A stretch of 64,000 bases of DNA. Source: Actimicrobium antarcticum. Its GTDB lineage: Bacteria > Pseudomonadota > Gammaproteobacteria > Burkholderiales > Burkholderiaceae_D. Under the pieces are notes generated by a model. The model saw nothing but the letters and a program-made list of their open reading frames with translations. It did not search any database and had not been told where the DNA came from. Made by a program: the position numbers and the translations under genes. Where the stretch lies: NCBI RefSeq assembly GCF_039536745.1, contig NZ_BAAAZE010000008.1, positions 124,001 to 188,000 on the forward strand, written 5' to 3'. This document shows, one piece after another, positions 38,572-45,934 of the stretch; position 1 is the first letter of the stretch; every line of letters begins with the position of its first letter.

Positions 38572-39953
38572 TCTTTGAAATCGGGGTTGCGCCAGCCACC
38601 ACCGGCGGCGCGATACAGGGCAATCCACGCTGCGCTGCGTTGCTGTTGCAGCGAGACTTGCGTCAGTTCGGCGGCCAGCCGCAGGCGACGGGCGTCTTCC
38701 AGCTCGACCAGACTGGCCAGGCCGCTGCGATAGCGGCTTTCGGTGCCGGCAAACGAGGCACGGTAGCCATCAACCGCCAGACCGGCGTCGGCGCTGCGCG
38801 CGCGGGTGCTGTCCAGATTGACCAGCGCTTCTTCGACTTCGCGTACCGCCTGCCGCACCCTGGCGCGATACAGCGCCACGGCTTCGTCATACGCGGCAGC
38901 GGCAGCGTCCACATTGGCGGCGCGCGTGCCGCCATCGAATACCGGCAGCGACAGCGCCAGCGGACCGATGGTCCAGGTCGGCGCATCCGTGGTCACACCG
39001 TTAGCCCGGAACGCACCGGCGCCGATCGATCCTGCCAGCGTCAGGCGCGGATAGCGTTGCGCCTGTGCGGTACCGACCGCCGCACTGGCGGCAGCGACTT
39101 CGCGCTCGGCGTTGAAGACATCGGGACGCTGGCTGAGTGTCTGCGCCGGCAAGCTGGTGATGGCGATGGGCGCGGCCAGTAACAGTGACGAGGTGGTGCT
39201 GGCCAGCTGCTGGCGCAAGTCCGGTTCCGCGATCGCCGTCAGTGCCACCAGTACCTTGACATCGATATCACAGAGCGCCTGTTGTTGCGTCACGCGGCTG
39301 CTGGCCTCGGCGGCGCTGGCGCGCGCCAGCGCCGCCGTGGCGGGTGCCACAAAACCGGCATTCGCACTGAGTTGCGACAGACGCGCAGTCTCGCTGCGCG
39401 AGGTTGCATCGGCACTGGTCACGTCCAGCAGCTGCCGGCAGGCGCGCAGCGCGTAGTACTGGTTGGCGATATCGGCGGCGACCGAGACGCGGGCGTCATG
39501 CCAGCCGGCCTGCGCACCATCGAGGCGGGCTTGCGCGCTGTCGCGTGCGAGGCGGCGTGCGCCAAACAGATCGATTTCCCACGAGGCCTGCAGTGCAACC
39601 TGCGCCACGGTCCCCAGCGGAACACCGGGTTGCGCGCTGCTGCGGCTGGCGCTGGCGGCGGCGTCCAGTGTCGGTGCCAACGCGGCGCCCGCCGACACGC
39701 GCACTGCCCGCGCCTGGCCGATCCGCGAGGCAGCCGAGGCCACCGTCGGACTGACTGCCTGGCCGGCCTCGATCAGCCGGACCAGCAGCGGATCGCCCTG
39801 TTGCTGCCACCATTGCGCCAGGTCGGTCACGCTGCCGTTGTGCGGCAAAGGCGCAATCCATTGCGGTGCCGCCGGCATCGCGACACGCGCCGCAGGAGGA
39901 GTGATCGCGCAACCGCCGAGCAGGAGCAATGCGCACAGTGTCAGTGAATTCAT
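38568..39953 (-). CDS. Outer-membrane efflux channel lipoprotein (NodT/OprM-like)
   Basis: TolC-superfamily channel of 461 residues and first gene of the efflux operon. It has a lipoprotein signal peptide with a LLLGGCA lipobox (Cys at about residue 14), so it is outer-membrane anchored. Two OEP repeats are visible: SPTVASAASRIGQARAVRVS and VFNAEREVAAASAAVGTAQA. The open frame continues 130 codons upstream into the regulatory region, but those codons look non-coding and the lipobox fixes the start at 39951-39953. Confidence 0.92.
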   Translation of the reverse strand: MNSLTLCALLLLGGCAITPPAARVAMPAAPQWIAPLPHNGSVTDLAQWWQQQGDPLLVRLIEAGQAVSPTVASAASRIGQARAVRVSAGAALAPTLDAAASASRSSAQPGVPLGTVAQVALQASWEIDLFGARRLARDSAQARLDGAQAGWHDARVSVAADIANQYYALRACRQLLDVTSADATSRSETARLSQLSANAGFVAPATAALARASAAEASSRVTQQQALCDIDVKVLVALTAIAEPDLRQQLASTTSSLLLAAPIAITSLPAQTLSQRPDVFNAEREVAAASAAVGTAQAQRYPRLTLAGSIGAGAFRANGVTTDAPTWTIGPLALSLPVFDGGTRAANVDAAAAAYDEAVALYRARVRQAVREVEEALVNLDSTRARSADAGLAVDGYRASFAGTESRYRSGLASLVELEDARRLRLAAELTQVSLQQQRSAAWIALYRAAGGGWRNPDFKE

Positions 39954-40162
39954 GGTTTTTTCTGGTTGGTAGCGGATGATGCCAGTGCGGGTAGCGGGCG
40001 CTGCAGGCCGGCCCGTGCCGGGGCTTATTACACCACACAACGCTGCTGATCGAGATGGACTGCAGAGGCAAGGTGGATAGCAACCATATCGCAGGTGCAC
40101 GCGTGGCGAAGTCCCGTTTTTTTGTAGAGAGTGTGGCCCGCATTGACGCATGCACAACATCT

Positions 40163-40275
40163 TTCCCGAACGGGAAGTTTTGGTCAGAATTTGGAATATT
40201 TGATAAAAAAATTCCCGATCGGGAAATATCGCTTGCAATGGGGTTATACGAGATTGATAATTTCCCGAACGGGAA
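40163..40275. promoter_or_regulatory. Three phased TTCCCGNNCGGGAA palindromes (operators)
   Basis: Exact 14-bp palindromes at 40163-40176 (centre AA), 40212-40225 (AT) and 40262-40275 (AA). Centre-to-centre distances are 49 and 50 bases, close to five helical turns, and the spacers are AT-rich. The third covers the predicted start of transcription of the HipB-like gene and the second adjoins its -35 box (TTGCAA 40233-40238, 17-bp spacer, GATAAT 40256-40261). This is a typical autorepression layout. The cluster also lies about 210 bases upstream of the divergent efflux operon. Confidence 0.75.
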
Positions 40276-40287
40276 AGGTAAAGAACC

Positions 40288-40509
40288 ATGACATCCATTC
40301 GATCACCCCAACAACTCGGGAATGCACTGCGCGCCGCTCGCAAGCAGCTCGGGCTGACACAGCCTCAATTGGCCCTCGCGGCAGGAGTCGGTGTGCGCTT
40401 CATCGTCGATCTTGAGGCAGGCAAGCCCACCTTGCGACTTGAAAACGTGCTACGAGTCATCGATGCCCTGGGCGGCGAGATCCAGTTGAGCGGATTGCCA
40501 GGTTCGTAG
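40288..40509 (+). CDS. HipB-like XRE-family transcriptional regulator
   Basis: DNA-binding protein of 73 residues. Helix-turn-helix: LGNALRAARKQLGLTQPQLA then AGVGVRFIVDLEAGKPTLRL; it ends VLRVIDALGGEIQLSGLPG, the HipB/y4mF-type C-terminal strand. HipB proteins bind palindromic operators and normally neutralise a HipA kinase toxin encoded directly downstream. No hipA follows here: a repeat element begins within a few bases of the stop codon. It is thus an orphan regulator. GGTAAAG lies ahead of the ATG. Confidence 0.88.
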   Translation: MTSIRSPQQLGNALRAARKQLGLTQPQLALAAGVGVRFIVDLEAGKPTLRLENVLRVIDALGGEIQLSGLPGS

Positions 40510-40511
40510 AT

Positions 40512-40790
40512 TGGGCAGCAAACAAAGCATCGAATCTTTTGCCCAATCGTAGGTTGGGGCTGCAAAGCCCAACATGCGTCAAGCTTCCTGTCGGGTCGTT
40601 GTGCCGTCGTCGGTAGCGGACGTTGTTACTACCGCGAAGCACCAAACCAGATGCTGCACGACAGAGCAAAACCGCTTCCGCTAGCACTGACCGCATAGGG
40701 GACTTTACGCATGTTGGGCTTTGCAGCCCAACAGTCGGTCGTTTGCATGGTGGAATTTGCAGGCTAAGCTGACCTTGAGAGGGCTTGCTG
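40512..40790. repeat. MITE-like dispersed repeat, copy B, with flanks
   Basis: The core (about 40553-40733) has inverted ends: GGGCTGCAAAGCCCAACATG at the left and TTTACGCATGTTGGGCTTTG at the right. Its reverse complement aligns with copy A across the interior. The left flank (GCAAACAAAGCATCGAAT, then AATCGTAGGTTGGG) recurs at 44783-44823. The right flank (CAGTCGGTCGTTTGCATGGT) recurs at 45701-45720 and, inverted, beside copy A. It starts immediately after the HipB-like gene, where a hipA would be expected, and occupies most of this 383-base gap. Confidence 0.7.
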
Positions 40791-40892
40791 TGCAGCCCAA
40801 CCAGCGAACTGGCATCAAAAAGCAGTCGTATTTGCCGCAGGGTTGCGCATACACTGGCGAACTTATTTTTAGCATTACCAAAGGAATTCAGC

Positions 40893-41849
40893 ATGGCCGG
40901 AACCAGTTTGTTTGCCCTGATCGACGACATCGCATCGATCCTCGACGATGTCGCGCTGATGACCAAGGTCGCCGCCAAAAAAACTGCCGGCGTACTCGGT
41001 GACGATCTGGCACTCAATGCCGAGCAGGTTGCCGGCGTCAAGGCCGAGCGCGAGTTGCCGGTGGTCTGGGCCGTGGCCAAAGGGTCGCTGCGCAACAAAC
41101 TGATTCTGGTGCCGACTGCGCTGGCGATCAGCGCGCTGGCACCGTGGGCGGTGACGCCATTGCTGATGCTGGGTGGCGCGTACCTCTGCTACGAGGGGTT
41201 CGAAAAACTGGCGCACAAATTCCTGCACAAGGGCCCCGAGGATGCCGAACAACATGCCCGATTGCTGGCGGCTGTGGCCAGTCCCGAGGTCGACCTGGTC
41301 GCACTGGAAACAGAGAAGATCAAGGGCGCGATCCGCACCGATTTCATCTTGTCGGCCGAAATCATCGTCATCACGCTAGGCACGGTCGCCACGGCGCCAT
41401 TCCTGTCGCAAGTGACGGTGCTGGCGGGCATCGCGTTCATCATGACCGTGGGTGTGTATGGCATCGTTGCCGGCATCGTCAAGCTTGACGATGGCGGTCT
41501 GTACCTGACCCGCCGATCCGGCGATGGCAGCGGGGCGCGGTTCCAGCGCAGTGTCGGGCGCGCCATCCTGGTCGCTGCACCGTGGATGATGAAGTCGCTG
41601 TCGGTGATCGGTACCATCGCCATGTTCCTGGTTGGCGGTGGTCTGCTGACCCACGGCATGCCGGGTGCGCATCATCTGATCGCGCAGGTGTTGCAGGCGC
41701 TCTCGACGGTGCCGCTGCTCGGACCGGTCTCGGCGGTGATCGGGGCGATGTTCATCGATGGCGTGGCGGGTATCGTGGCCGGTGCGATGGTGCTGGCAGG
41801 GGTCACGCTGGTACAGCGCGTGATGGGCAAGCGCGCCGCCGCGCAGTAA
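40893..41849 (+). CDS. DUF808 (YedI-like) inner membrane protein
   Basis: Membrane protein of 318 residues. The N-terminus MAGTSLFALIDDIASILDDVALMTKVAAKKTAGVLGDDLAL is the DUF808 hallmark; five to six hydrophobic segments follow, separated by KFLHKGPEDAEQHARLLAAV and a short charged loop. Function unknown. The start has AAAGGAATT upstream; the longer frame would read through the repeat element and is rejected. A hairpin follows the stop codon. Confidence 0.9.
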   Translation: MAGTSLFALIDDIASILDDVALMTKVAAKKTAGVLGDDLALNAEQVAGVKAERELPVVWAVAKGSLRNKLILVPTALAISALAPWAVTPLLMLGGAYLCYEGFEKLAHKFLHKGPEDAEQHARLLAAVASPEVDLVALETEKIKGAIRTDFILSAEIIVITLGTVATAPFLSQVTVLAGIAFIMTVGVYGIVAGIVKLDDGGLYLTRRSGDGSGARFQRSVGRAILVAAPWMMKSLSVIGTIAMFLVGGGLLTHGMPGAHHLIAQVLQALSTVPLLGPVSAVIGAMFIDGVAGIVAGAMVLAGVTLVQRVMGKRAAAQ

Positions 41850-42180
41850 GCAGGCTAGTCGATCTGAACTGACATCGGACCAGCGCAGCTGCTGGTCTGA
41901 CCGACTATTTTCAGGCAGCACTACTGCAAATCGCGTCGCGTTGGTACTGCTTGCGGTATCAATCTGCGCCTCTCCTGATATGAATCAGCATCCGGGCACT
42001 GTCGCCGGGCGCGCCGGAACTTATCATTATTACCACCCTCATAACCTCCGCATGAACACGCAGCGTCCCACTTGGCGCGCTGTCGTTACGGCACGCTTTT
42101 GTCGACCCGTTATTTGGCAACGCCTGTTTGCCGAAACGTCTTTATCAACATCCATCCCCTCATTGTTATCAGGAGTTCTC
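41850..42180. other. Intergenic stretch; one hairpin, no gene seen
   Basis: GACCAGC (41878-41884) and GCTGGTC (41891-41897) form a 7-bp stem about 30 bases after the DUF808 stop, followed by a T-poor tract; it may be a weak terminator. The remaining sequence to the lipoprotein start shows nothing I can support, apart from an AT-rich patch near 42020-42050 that could hold the lipoprotein promoter. Confidence 0.35.
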
Positions 42181-42453
42181 ATGATCAAACCGCTCGTCTC
42201 ACTCGCTGCCCTGTTGGCGCTTGCCGCCTGTAACTCCATGTCGCCGTCATCGCCCGACACCAAGCCCATGTCGCCCGATTCCAACAGCAGCATCAGTCCC
42301 GCGCCGGGCATGTCCGGTTCGCCAGGCATGCAGGGCTCCGGCATGACCCCGCCGTCGATGGAGTCCGGTGCCGCCGGTGCCGCCGGTGCTGGTACCAATC
42401 CGCCTGACGCGACTGGTGCAGCACCGGAAACAAGCGGCGCGACGCCACGCTGA
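42181..42453 (+). CDS. Small Pro/Ser/Gly-rich lipoprotein
   Basis: Protein of 90 residues. It has a lipoprotein signal peptide MIKPLVSLAALLALAAC with LAAC lipobox (Cys17). The mature part is low complexity: Ser/Pro/Met repeats (MSPSSPDTKPMSPDSNSS, MSGSPGMQGSGM) then Gly/Ala (AAGAAGAGTN). AGGAG lies seven bases before the ATG, so it is probably a real gene. No family recognised; it may be a disordered envelope protein. It converges with the alkylation-repair operon, with nine bases between stop codons. Confidence 0.65.
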   Translation: MIKPLVSLAALLALAACNSMSPSSPDTKPMSPDSNSSISPAPGMSGSPGMQGSGMTPPSMESGAAGAAGAGTNPPDATGAAPETSGATPR

Positions 42454-42462
42454 TCAGGCGCT

Positions 42463-43020
42463 TCAGTCGCCAGCAGGTGAGCGGCGGCCTTCGAGCGTCA
42501 GTAAAAACTGCTTGCGCTCCAGGCCGCCAGCGTAGCCAGCCAGCGATCCCGCGCTGCCGAGAACGCGATGGCACGGCACCACGATCGATACCGGATTACG
42601 ACCGATCGCGGTGCCAACCGCCCGTACTGCCGAGGGTCGGCCAATTTGCCGCGCATGCTCGCCATAGCTGACGGTTGCGCCGAACGGAATGTCGCTCAGC
42701 GCCTGCCAGACGCTGCGCTGAAACGGTGTGCCGGCCAGATCGAGTGGCAACGTAAAGCGCGTCAGTTTGCCGTCGAAATAGTCATCGAGCTGTCTCGCTG
42801 CCAGTAGCAGATGGCGCTGTACGGGCGTGTACCGCCAGTCAGCCGTGCCACGGAAATACTTGTGCTGCTCGAAATACAGTCCGCAGATGCCGCGCTCGGT
42901 GGCGGCGACGATCAGCTCGCCCAGCGGACTTGGCTGGCGCAGGTAGTGGACTGCCGGCGCGATGGCCAATGCAGGCAATGCTGGGTTGGTTTGCGCAATG
43001 ATGGGCGTCGATATGGTCAT
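42463..43020 (-). CDS. ogt: Methylated-DNA--protein-cysteine S-methyltransferase
   Basis: Suicide DNA-repair protein of 185 residues that takes methyl groups from O6-methylguanine. Methyltransferase core: GTPFQRSVWQALSDIPFGATVSYGEHA (Arg/Tyr region), RAVGTAIGRNPVSIVVPCHR with the acceptor Cys in PCHR, and GYAGGLERKQFLL. The start at 43018-43020 has AGGTG eight bases upstream. It begins five bases after the Ada-AlkA gene's stop codon, so the pair is cotranscribed. Together the two genes supply the functions that E. coli Ada, AlkA and Ogt share. Confidence 0.94.
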   Translation of the reverse strand: MTISTPIIAQTNPALPALAIAPAVHYLRQPSPLGELIVAATERGICGLYFEQHKYFRGTADWRYTPVQRHLLLAARQLDDYFDGKLTRFTLPLDLAGTPFQRSVWQALSDIPFGATVSYGEHARQIGRPSAVRAVGTAIGRNPVSIVVPCHRVLGSAGSLAGYAGGLERKQFLLTLEGRRSPAGD

Positions 43021-43024
43021 GTCG

Positions 43025-44587
43025 TTACACCTGATCTTTCTGAGAGGGTTCATCGTGAATCGATGGCGTGATTGCGGCGCTGTCGCTCTTCTGCAGCGAA
43101 TGCCACAGCAGCAGCGCAGCGTAACCGCGCCACGGTGCCCAGCCGGCAGCACGCACCAGCAAGGTTTTTTCGCTCAGTCGCGTGGTCTCGGACAGCCCGT
43201 CAGCCGCCGCCTTTTGCAGCCCGAGATCACCCGCCGGAAACGCATCCGGGAAGCGCAGGGCCCGTAGCGCAATGTATTGCGCGGTCCACTCGCCGATCCC
43301 GCGCACGCCACGCAAATGCGCGACCGCCGATGCCAGCGACAATCCCGGCCGCATTGCCAATCCGCCCTGATCGGCGAAAAGGGCGATGGCGCGGATCGTT
43401 TCGGCGCGGCTGCGCGGCATGCCCAGTGCGGCGATGTCGTCGACCGCTGTGGCCGCCAGCAAGCCGGCCTCGGGGAAGTGATGCGTGACTTGGGCAAATG
43501 GCGTTTCTGCCTGTGCACCAAAGCGCGCGACCAGTCGCCCTGACAATGTCGTCGCACCTGCCACACTGATCTGCTGTCCAAGAACAGCGCGTACCGCCAG
43601 TTCGAACGCATCGAATGTGCCGGGCACACGCAGTCCCGGCACCCGCCGGATTTGCGCCGCCAGCAACGCGTCCTGCTGCAGATGCTGGTCGATGACGGTC
43701 GGATTCGCATCCAGATCAAACTGGGCACGCACCCGCGCCAGCAGTGGCATCAATTGCGGTGCCAGTGCCGGCGCGATGTCCAGCTGTAGCTGATTTTTTA
43801 GCGGCGAGTGCGTCACGCGCAACCAGCCACTGACGCCATCGATCCGCACACTGCGCAGATAGGCATTTTCGTGGACCGCTTCCAGTCCCGGCATCCCGCG
43901 CCCGGACAGATACCGCAACAACGCATCCCACGCCAATGGCGGGCGATAGGCCAGACGCAAGATCAGCGCATCGCTGCCACGGCGGTCATCAGCGGCAGCA
44001 CGCCGCATCGACCCCGGGGCCAATCCGTAGCGTGCCGCAAACAGGGCATTGAAACGGCGCACGCTGCCAAACCCGGCGGCATGGGCAATCTCCGTCATCG
44101 GCAACGCAGTTTCCTGCAACAGCTTTTTGGCAAACAGCAAGCGTTGGGTTTGCGCCAGTTCGACGGGCGTCACGCCAAAGTGCTGCACCAGCACGCGTCG
44201 CAACTGCCGCGACGACAAGCCCACCGTCACCGCCAGTTGTTCGAGGGCGCTGCCGTCATCGCAATGATTGAGGGCACCCGCAGCGATGCGTTGCCATACC
44301 GCATAGGCCAGGTTTTGCTGCAAAGCATACGGCGCCAGTTCTGGCCGGCAGCGCAGGCAGGGACGATAACCGGCCTGCTCGGCGGCAGCGGCGCTACTGA
44401 AAAATGTACAGGAAGAGGCGCGCGGTGTGCGTGCCGGGCAGACGGGCCGGCAATAAATGCCGGTGCTGCTGACACCTGTAAAAAAGACACCGTCGAAGCG
44501 CGCATCGCGGGCGGTCAGCGCGCGATAACACTGCGCATGGTGCGGGCTTGCCGAGGTGGTGTTCGTGTCTGGGGCCGGGATGTCCAT
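43025..44587 (-). CDS. Ada-type methyl sensor/AraC regulator fused to AlkA glycosylase
   Basis: Multidomain protein of 520 residues. Ada zinc/methyl-acceptor domain (about 15-90): ARDARFDGVFFTGVSSTGIYCRPVC and PCLRC, giving the four Cys, the first of which takes methyl from phosphotriesters in E. coli Ada. An AraC-type HTH follows (about 95-195; ELAQTQRLLFAKKLLQETAL, IAHAAGFGSVRRFNALFAARYG). The AlkA-type glycosylase forms the C-terminal part, with the helix-hairpin-helix RGVRGIGEWTAQYIALRA and catalytic Asp in FPAGDLGLQKA. It both senses alkylation and excises alkylated bases. It lacks the MGMT domain of E. coli Ada, which is the next gene. Confidence 0.94.
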   Translation of the reverse strand: MDIPAPDTNTTSASPHHAQCYRALTARDARFDGVFFTGVSSTGIYCRPVCPARTPRASSCTFFSSAAAAEQAGYRPCLRCRPELAPYALQQNLAYAVWQRIAAGALNHCDDGSALEQLAVTVGLSSRQLRRVLVQHFGVTPVELAQTQRLLFAKKLLQETALPMTEIAHAAGFGSVRRFNALFAARYGLAPGSMRRAAADDRRGSDALILRLAYRPPLAWDALLRYLSGRGMPGLEAVHENAYLRSVRIDGVSGWLRVTHSPLKNQLQLDIAPALAPQLMPLLARVRAQFDLDANPTVIDQHLQQDALLAAQIRRVPGLRVPGTFDAFELAVRAVLGQQISVAGATTLSGRLVARFGAQAETPFAQVTHHFPEAGLLAATAVDDIAALGMPRSRAETIRAIALFADQGGLAMRPGLSLASAVAHLRGVRGIGEWTAQYIALRALRFPDAFPAGDLGLQKAAADGLSETTRLSEKTLLVRAAGWAPWRGYAALLLWHSLQKSDSAAITPSIHDEPSQKDQV

Positions 44588-44812
44588 GGCGTTGTTATAC
44601 GCTTTGGATCGCGGTAGCGTCTAGCCGTTTTCGGCCATGACAGGGGGAGCGCAGACGCTTGAAATCGACATTGAATGGGCAGGTTGCCAGCTAACCATTT
44701 CCAGGTCGTGTTTGGGCTGCAAACAAAATTTCGATAGTATGTTGGGCCGCAAAGCCAGCTCTTGCAAGGTGGTACATGGGCTGCGAACAAAGTGTCGAAT
44801 TCGTTGCAGAAT
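44588..44812. repeat. Degenerate fragments of the dispersed repeat
   Basis: Between the Ada-AlkA start and the inverted repeat are partial copies: GGGCTGCAAACAAAATTTCG (about 44716-44735), a TGTTGGGCCGCAAAGCC fragment (about 44740-44757), and GGGCTGCGAACAAAGTGTCG (44778-44797). The last matches the left flank of copy B. No gene is seen here. Confidence 0.5.
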
Positions 44813-45635
44813 CGTAGGTTGGGCTGCGAAGCCCAACATGCGTCAGGTTGCTTTGCGGGTCGCGGCGACGCGCGGGCTGCAGTAGCTAAAACGGTTGCGC
44901 TCCGTTGATGCAAGCCGGGTGCGGCCCGGCAGCCGGTCACTTCTTTTTGCTTCGCCAAAAAGCAGTAACCAAGAAAAAGGCGACCGCAAGACCGCTGCCC
45001 TGCGGGTTCCCAAAAACCGGGTACGGCAAGAGGGAGACCCGCAAACTCGCTGCGCTCAGACAGTGCGGGTCTCTGATCCTCTTGCCGTACCCGGTTTTTG
45101 GCAGCGATCTTTTTATGCGGAATTCAAGGTCAAAACCAAGCCCAGCCTTGGTAATTGATTGATGGTCGTGCTCGCTTTGCGCGAGAAAACTCCCTCGTCG
45201 TGATCGACATCGACTTCAAAACCAACGTCAAAACCAACGTCAAAACCCGTTTCAAATTCAGTATCAAAACCAACGCCAAACTCAAAACCGACAAGGCTTT
45301 TACAAGCCATCTTTCTCGCGCAAAGCGAGCCTGGCCATCAACCAATCACCAAGGCTGGGCTTGGTTTTGACCTTGAATTCCGCATAAAAGGCCGCTGCCA
45401 AATACCGTGTCCGGGCAGGGGACAAGAGGGCCGCACTGTCTGAGCGTAGCGAGTTTGCGGCCCTCCCCCTGACCGGGCACGGTATTTGGGAACCCNNNNN
45501 NNNNNNNNNNNNNNCCGGCTTGCCTCCACGGAGCGCAACCCGTTTTAGCTACCGCAGACCGCAGCCCGCAACCCCCGCGTCGCCGCGACCCGCAAAGCAA
45601 CCTGACGCATGTTGGGCTTCGCAGCCCAACCTACG
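44813..45635. repeat. 0.8-kb imperfect inverted repeat (cruciform-forming island)
   Basis: The left arm 44813-45188 and right arm 45312-45635 are reverse complements with mismatches. Both outer ends are CGTAGGTTGGGCTGCGAAGC plus CCAACATGCGTCAGG. Within each arm is a self-complementary block: 45012-45099 (22-bp stem AAAAACCGGGTACGGCAAGA.. plus a 10-bp inner stem) and 45400-45487 (AAATACCGTG...CACGGTATTT). The 123-base centre (45189-45311) is low complexity with repeated CAAAACCAACGT. The left arm also has CTTTTTGCTTCGCCAAAAAG (44943-44962). Small open frames here are artefacts of the repeats. No gene is supported anywhere in 44588-45934. Confidence 0.8.
45496..45514. other. Assembly gap (19 N) inside the right arm
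   Basis: The unknown bases fall where the left arm has about 84 bases between GGGTTCCC and the CCGGCTTGC-equivalent (about 44920-45003). Judged by the arm alignment, the true gap is more likely about 84 bases than 19. Confidence 0.7.
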
Positions 45636-45667
45636 ACTGAGTGCGACCAAGCCGGCAGCCGAGATAG

Positions 45668-45780
45668 CTTGACGCATGTTGGGCTTGGCAACCCAACCTA
45701 CAGTCGGTGGTTTGCATGGTGAAATTTACAGACAACGCCCAATTTGAAAGGGCTGGCTGCAAAGCCCAACGGGCTGATGG
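45668..45780. repeat. Single dispersed-repeat end with right flank
   Basis: CTTGACGCATGTTGGGCTTG (45668-45687), then CAACCCAACCTACAGTCGGT, GGTTTGCATGGTGAAATTTA and a degenerate GGCTGCAAAGCCCAAC (45755-45770). The order and wording repeat the right flank of copy B (40703-40800), so the two loci share more than the palindrome. Confidence 0.6.
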
Positions 45781-45891
45781 GCTGGAGGAGATCGGGGGAG
45801 AGCGATGCATGGCGTTGTTATACGCCGAGGGGCGGAACAGCGTCTAGCCATTTTCGGCCATGCAAGACGGGGCTTGCGGGGGACCCGACAA

Positions 45892-45929
45892 TCACATCGC
45901 ACGGGCAGTTGCATGCCCATGCGATGTGA
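45892..45929 (-). terminator. Hairpin after the D-Ala carboxypeptidase gene
   Basis: TCACATCGCA (45892-45901) pairs with TGCGATGTGA (45920-45929), with an inner GGGC/GCCC stem. It lies five bases beyond the stop codon. There is no strong T-run, so this is a structural 3' end or a weak terminator. Confidence 0.55.
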
Positions 45930-45934
45930 CCTGA

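Noticed and set aside
44943..45099. Possible small coding genes in the left arm of the island
   Set aside because: The open frames depend on the palindromic blocks and are interrupted or altered in the right-arm copy, unlike conserved proteins.
45155..45370. 71-codon frames on both strands in the inverted-repeat island
   Set aside because: They follow the CAAAACC-type repeats and the arms; near-identical sequence ends appear in opposite strands because of the inverted repeat. No ribosome site.
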